A stretch of 17,299 nucleotides of DNA. It comes from an uncultured Verrucomicrobiales bacterium. Lineage in GTDB: Bacteria; Verrucomicrobiota; Verrucomicrobiae; Limisphaerales; CANJSG01. Under the pieces are notes generated by a model that ran no database searches, was not told the origin of the DNA, and saw only the letters and a list, made by a program, of their open reading frames with translations. Of this stretch, positions 14,659 through 17,299 are shown in pieces; the stretch's first letter is position 1; every line of letters starts with the position of its first letter. The position numbers and the translations under genes were made by a program. The stretch lies in contig CAMLMI010000060.1 of assembly GCA_946480965.1 (NCBI GenBank), forward strand, positions 1-17,299, written 5' to 3'.

Positions 14659-17088
14659 TCATTCACTGCGCAGCGCGATCATCGGGTCCGCGTTGGCGGC
14701 GCGGCGGGCGGGGATGAGCAGGGCGATGGCTCCGGCCGAAACCAGGACCCCGACCACCGCGACGCCGATCCAGAGGTCGGACAGCGACGGGGCGAAATGC
14801 GGGATCAACGACCGCAGCGCAAAGGAGGCGGCGACGGCCAGCAACAGGCCGATGGCCAGGCCGAAGCCGATCAGCTTCACCCCTTGTCCAAGCACCAGCC
14901 GGCGGAGATCGCCCCGGTTCGCTCCGATGGCGAGGCGGACGCCGAACTCACGGGTCCGCAGCTTCACCCCGAGCGAAATGATTCCGTAGAGCCCGACGCT
15001 CGCGAGCACGAGGGCGCCCGCGCCGCAAACCACGAACAGCACGCCGAAGGCGTTCATGCCGACCCGCTCCATCTCGAGGATGGCCTGCACGGTCTGGATC
15101 TGGGCGACGGGCAATTCTGGATCGAGCGTCGCCACGGCTTCGCGGATCGCGGTGGTGAAACGCGCCGGATCGCCCTGGCCCCGGACCACCAGCGTCATCG
15201 CACGGTAGGGACGCTGCGCCAGCGGCCGGTAGATCACCGCGCCCGCAGACGCTTGGCCGGCCTTCACGCTGCCGAGTTCGGGGACGATTCCGACGATCGT
15301 GAACCACGGCAGCGTGTTCGTGCCGTTGGCGCCGAAGCGCACGCGGCGGCCGATGACCTCGGCCTCGCGGCCGAAGCGGGCGGCGAAGGCGGAGTTGACC
15401 ACGGCGACGGGCGCGGACGAAGCAGTGTCGGCGTCGGTCAAGGCGCGTCCCGCCACAGGGCCCACGCCGAAGGCATCGAGGAAGCCCGGCGAAACCGATT
15501 CGATCAGGCAATCCGGTCGGTCGTTCGGGCGAGCATAGACCGCTCCTTCCAGTTCGATCTTTGGCATCTCCCGGGACCGCAGCGCCTCGGCGGAGACCCA
15601 CGCGGCGGAGGCCACGCCCGGTGAATTCTTCACCTGGGCCAACAACGTCTCGAAGAAGCGGAGCCGCGTGTTCGCGTCATTGTAGCGCGGGGCGTCCAGG
15701 GCGATGCGGGCGGTGAGGACGGACGCGGGATCGTAGGGCAGCGTCTTGTGGTTGAAGGCCACGAGCACGGCGGCGAACAGGCCGGCCACGGTGACGAGAC
15801 AGACGGAGAAGGCCATCTGCGCGTTGACCAGCACCTGGGAGAAGCGTGAGACGCGACGGCTGCCTCCGCCGGTGTCCTTGAGCGCGTCGTTCGGGGCCAC
15901 GGAAGAAGCCTTCAGGGCCGGAGCCAATCCGGTCAGCAGCCCCGCCAGCAGCGCCACGGCGGCGACGAACAGGAACACGCGGCCGTCGAGATCGAAGTTC
16001 ATCCAGAACGGCGCACCGCCGGTCAGCGGACGTTCCGTCATCAGGTAGTGCCAAAGGGCCCGGGTGCTCGCCGCCGCCACGAGCAATCCGCCCCCAGCGC
16101 CGAGCACAGCCACCAGCGTGCTTTCCCACAACAGTTGTCGGACCAAGCGCGCGCGGCTCGCGCCGAGGGCAACCCGGATGGCCATTTCCTTCCGCCGATC
16201 CACCGAACGGGCGAGGATGAGATTGGCGACGTTGGCGCAGGCCAGCAGCAGGACGAGGAAGGTGGCGGCTAGGATCGAGGTGAGCATGACGTGGAGGGCG
16301 TCCTTCACGCTGCGTTGGGCGAAGGGCACGACCTCGACGGACCGCACCTTGCCGTCGGGATCCACCTTCGCATCCGCGTCCCAGACGAAACCGTCGGCCG
16401 CGGATGCGGCGTTCGGGCCAGCCGCTTCCTGAAGCCGGCGTCCGATGGTGGCGAACTCTTCGGCGGCTTTGGCCGGGCCGACGTCCTGCCGAAGCCGGCC
16501 GAAGACAAAACCGCCTTGGACCGGTTCATCCGTCCGCCGGGGAATCCAGACCTCTTGGTTGAAGGGGAAACCGAAGCCGGGAGGCATGACGCCGACAACC
16601 GTGGCGACGGCGCCATCGAGCCGCAGTTCACGGCCCACGACATCCGGAGCGCGTTCAAACTCCCGCTCCCACACGGTGTGGCCGATCAGGACGGTGCGCG
16701 CCGCTCCGGGGCGGGTGTCTTCCGGTTGGAAGCCCCGGCCGAACGCGGGCTTGGTCCGGAGCACTTCGAGGAAGTTTGCCGAGACAATGGCCGACGGATA
16801 GCGGCTCACGAACGCGCCGGCGCGGATGTTCTGCGGAGTGGGCAGGGCGAAGGCCAGTGTCTCGCAGCTTTTCTGTTCGCGGGCGAAGTCGTCGAAACGC
16901 GTCGCGGGCACGCCGATGCTGACGATGCGGTCCGGGTCCTCGAACGGCAGCCGTCCGTAGGCCACGCCGTTGATCATGGTGAAGAGCGTGGTGACGAAGC
17001 CGATGCCGAGAGCGAGCGTGAGCACGGCGACGGCGGTGAAGCCGGGATGCTTCAGGAGCTGGCGAAAGGCGAACTTGAGGTCGTTCAT
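14659..17088 (-). CDS. ADOP-type MacB/FtsX permease 5
   Basis: An 809-residue paralogue. Helix 1 is at about 17-39, with GIGFVTTLFTMING in place of the usual GIGANTAIF. The first periplasmic domain (about 45-260) has VSANFLEVLRTKPAFGRGF and FPFNQEVWIPRR. Helices lie near 266-292, 318-342, 370-393 and 417-440. The second periplasmic domain (441-675) is followed by helices near 678-704, 736-760 and 771-792. Coupling sequences are RRKEMAIRVALGA (298-310) and LRTREFGVRLAIGA (710-723). The C-terminus is LIPARRAANADPMIALRSE, lacking the ACW motif before the PARR box. Its first FtsX unit groups by eye with permease 4 (RRKEMA), while its first 70 coding bases look like permeases 1-3, so it appears mosaic. 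No Shine-Dalgarno: CCTCCCC precedes the ATG. No partner ATPase is seen. Confidence 0.92.
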   Translation of the reverse strand: MNDLKFAFRQLLKHPGFTAVAVLTLALGIGFVTTLFTMINGVAYGRLPFEDPDRIVSIGVPATRFDDFAREQKSCETLAFALPTPQNIRAGAFVSRYPSAIVSANFLEVLRTKPAFGRGFQPEDTRPGAARTVLIGHTVWEREFERAPDVVGRELRLDGAVATVVGVMPPGFGFPFNQEVWIPRRTDEPVQGGFVFGRLRQDVGPAKAAEEFATIGRRLQEAAGPNAASAADGFVWDADAKVDPDGKVRSVEVVPFAQRSVKDALHVMLTSILAATFLVLLLACANVANLILARSVDRRKEMAIRVALGASRARLVRQLLWESTLVAVLGAGGGLLVAAASTRALWHYLMTERPLTGGAPFWMNFDLDGRVFLFVAAVALLAGLLTGLAPALKASSVAPNDALKDTGGGSRRVSRFSQVLVNAQMAFSVCLVTVAGLFAAVLVAFNHKTLPYDPASVLTARIALDAPRYNDANTRLRFFETLLAQVKNSPGVASAAWVSAEALRSREMPKIELEGAVYARPNDRPDCLIESVSPGFLDAFGVGPVAGRALTDADTASSAPVAVVNSAFAARFGREAEVIGRRVRFGANGTNTLPWFTIVGIVPELGSVKAGQASAGAVIYRPLAQRPYRAMTLVVRGQGDPARFTTAIREAVATLDPELPVAQIQTVQAILEMERVGMNAFGVLFVVCGAGALVLASVGLYGIISLGVKLRTREFGVRLAIGANRGDLRRLVLGQGVKLIGFGLAIGLLLAVAASFALRSLIPHFAPSLSDLWIGVAVVGVLVSAGAIALLIPARRAANADPMIALRSE

Positions 17089-17219
17089 GGGGAGGTCAGT
17101 TCCGAGGGGCGAAGGCCAAAGGCCGAATGAAGGACGAAGCCTGGAAGGACCGAAGAGCGGGGTTCGGGATTGGAGCTTGGGGTTTCATTTTGCCTTTGGC
17201 CTTCGGGCTTCGCTCATTT
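17089..17219. repeat. Class B junction spacer, copy 3, perfect 14-base inverted repeat
   Basis: This 131-base spacer lies between the right-edge permease and permease 5. CGAAGGCCAAAGGC (17110-17123) is the exact reverse complement of GCCTTTGGCCTTCG (17192-17205). It shares long blocks with the spacers at 14529 and 11917, including GATTGGAGCTTGGGGTTTCA. No poly-T tract adjoins the stem on the transcribed side. Confidence 0.82.
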
Positions 17220-17299
17220 TCATTCGCTGCGCAGCGCGACCATGGGTTCCACCCGGGCGGCGCGGTGGGCGGGGAGCCAGCAGGCGAGGAGCGCGATGG
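17220..17299 (-). CDS. ADOP-type permease 6, C-terminal fragment cut by the window edge
   Basis: Only the last 25 complete codons and the stop are inside the window. Read on the reverse strand they give [25 protein letters not shown] and TGA (stop at 17220-17222). This is the terminal helix and basic PA-x-RRAARV-[DE]PM-x-ALRSE box shared by every other permease in the array. It differs by a His in the first basic position and Glu for Asp. The open frame continues past base 17299, so at least one more array member exists to the right and would be transcribed first. Confidence 0.9.
   Translation of the reverse strand, partial: IALLACWLPAHRAARVEPMVALRSE

Noticed and set aside
12774..14717. 647-codon + strand frame opposite permease 4
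   Set aside because: Same shadow pattern: antisense to a recognisable permease, low-complexity composition, and it crosses the class B spacer.
6793..17219. The regularly spaced spacers as a CRISPR-like or tandem-repeat array
   Set aside because: The repeats are 113-131 bases, about 2.5 kb apart, separated by complete genes, and of two families. There are no cas genes or short direct repeats.
11917..17219. Class B hairpins as rho-independent terminators
   Set aside because: The stems are followed in the transcribed direction by C/G-rich sequence and then the next start codon, with no U-tract.
1..17299. Insertion sequence, prophage, tRNA or rRNA
   Set aside because: No transposase, integrase or phage protein motifs, no tRNA cloverleaf and no rRNA-like stretches were recognisable on either strand.

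Overview
The window is GC-rich (about two-thirds G+C by eye), gene-dense, and has almost no Shine-Dalgarno sequences. It looks like chromosomal DNA from a soil or freshwater Verrucomicrobiota member, probably of the Pedosphaera/Limisphaerales type. The main clue is a long run of ~800-residue orphan MacB/FtsX-type permeases starting [17 protein letters not shown]. A secreted sugar-phosphate isomerase-like TIM barrel, a fungal/plant-like thioredoxin reductase and extragenic palindromes fit the same picture. An acidobacterial source cannot be excluded. The taxonomic call is inference.

Left third (1-3553, + strand). An exported sugar-phosphate isomerase/epimerase-like protein (129-965) ends at a convincing intrinsic terminator. 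A 351-base intergenic region follows with two extragenic palindromes: a perfect 27-base inverted repeat and a separate imperfect 27-base-arm hairpin. Next come thioredoxin reductase trxB (1317-2249), an unrecognised 200-residue protein with DG-centred repeats (2272-2874), and a SAM-dependent methyltransferase gene (2894-3553) interrupted by one in-frame TAG at codon 138. The three lie 19-22 bases apart and look like one transcription unit.

Right three quarters (3577-17299, - strand). A head-to-tail array of at least six paralogous large permeases (five complete, one running off the right edge) is followed by a tandem-GNAT acetyltransferase gene 15 bases after the last permease. Transcription runs right to left. 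Each permease has the ADOP (acidobacterial duplicated orphan permease) layout: one N-terminal helix, a MacB-like periplasmic domain, a four-helix FtsX region, a second periplasmic domain and a three-helix FtsX tail. No ATPase or membrane-fusion partner is visible. The interiors are strongly diverged, but the first ~70-90 coding bases, the last ~40, and the 113-131-base spacers are very similar. Spacers fall into two families: class A (two copies) and class B (three copies). Both carry inverted repeats and neither has the U-run of a terminator.

The most unusual signal is this mosaic: conserved junction cassettes alternating with diverged ~2.3 kb interiors. It suggests expansion or homogenisation by recombination at the junctions. 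I see no CRISPR array, tRNA, rRNA, transposase or phage gene.
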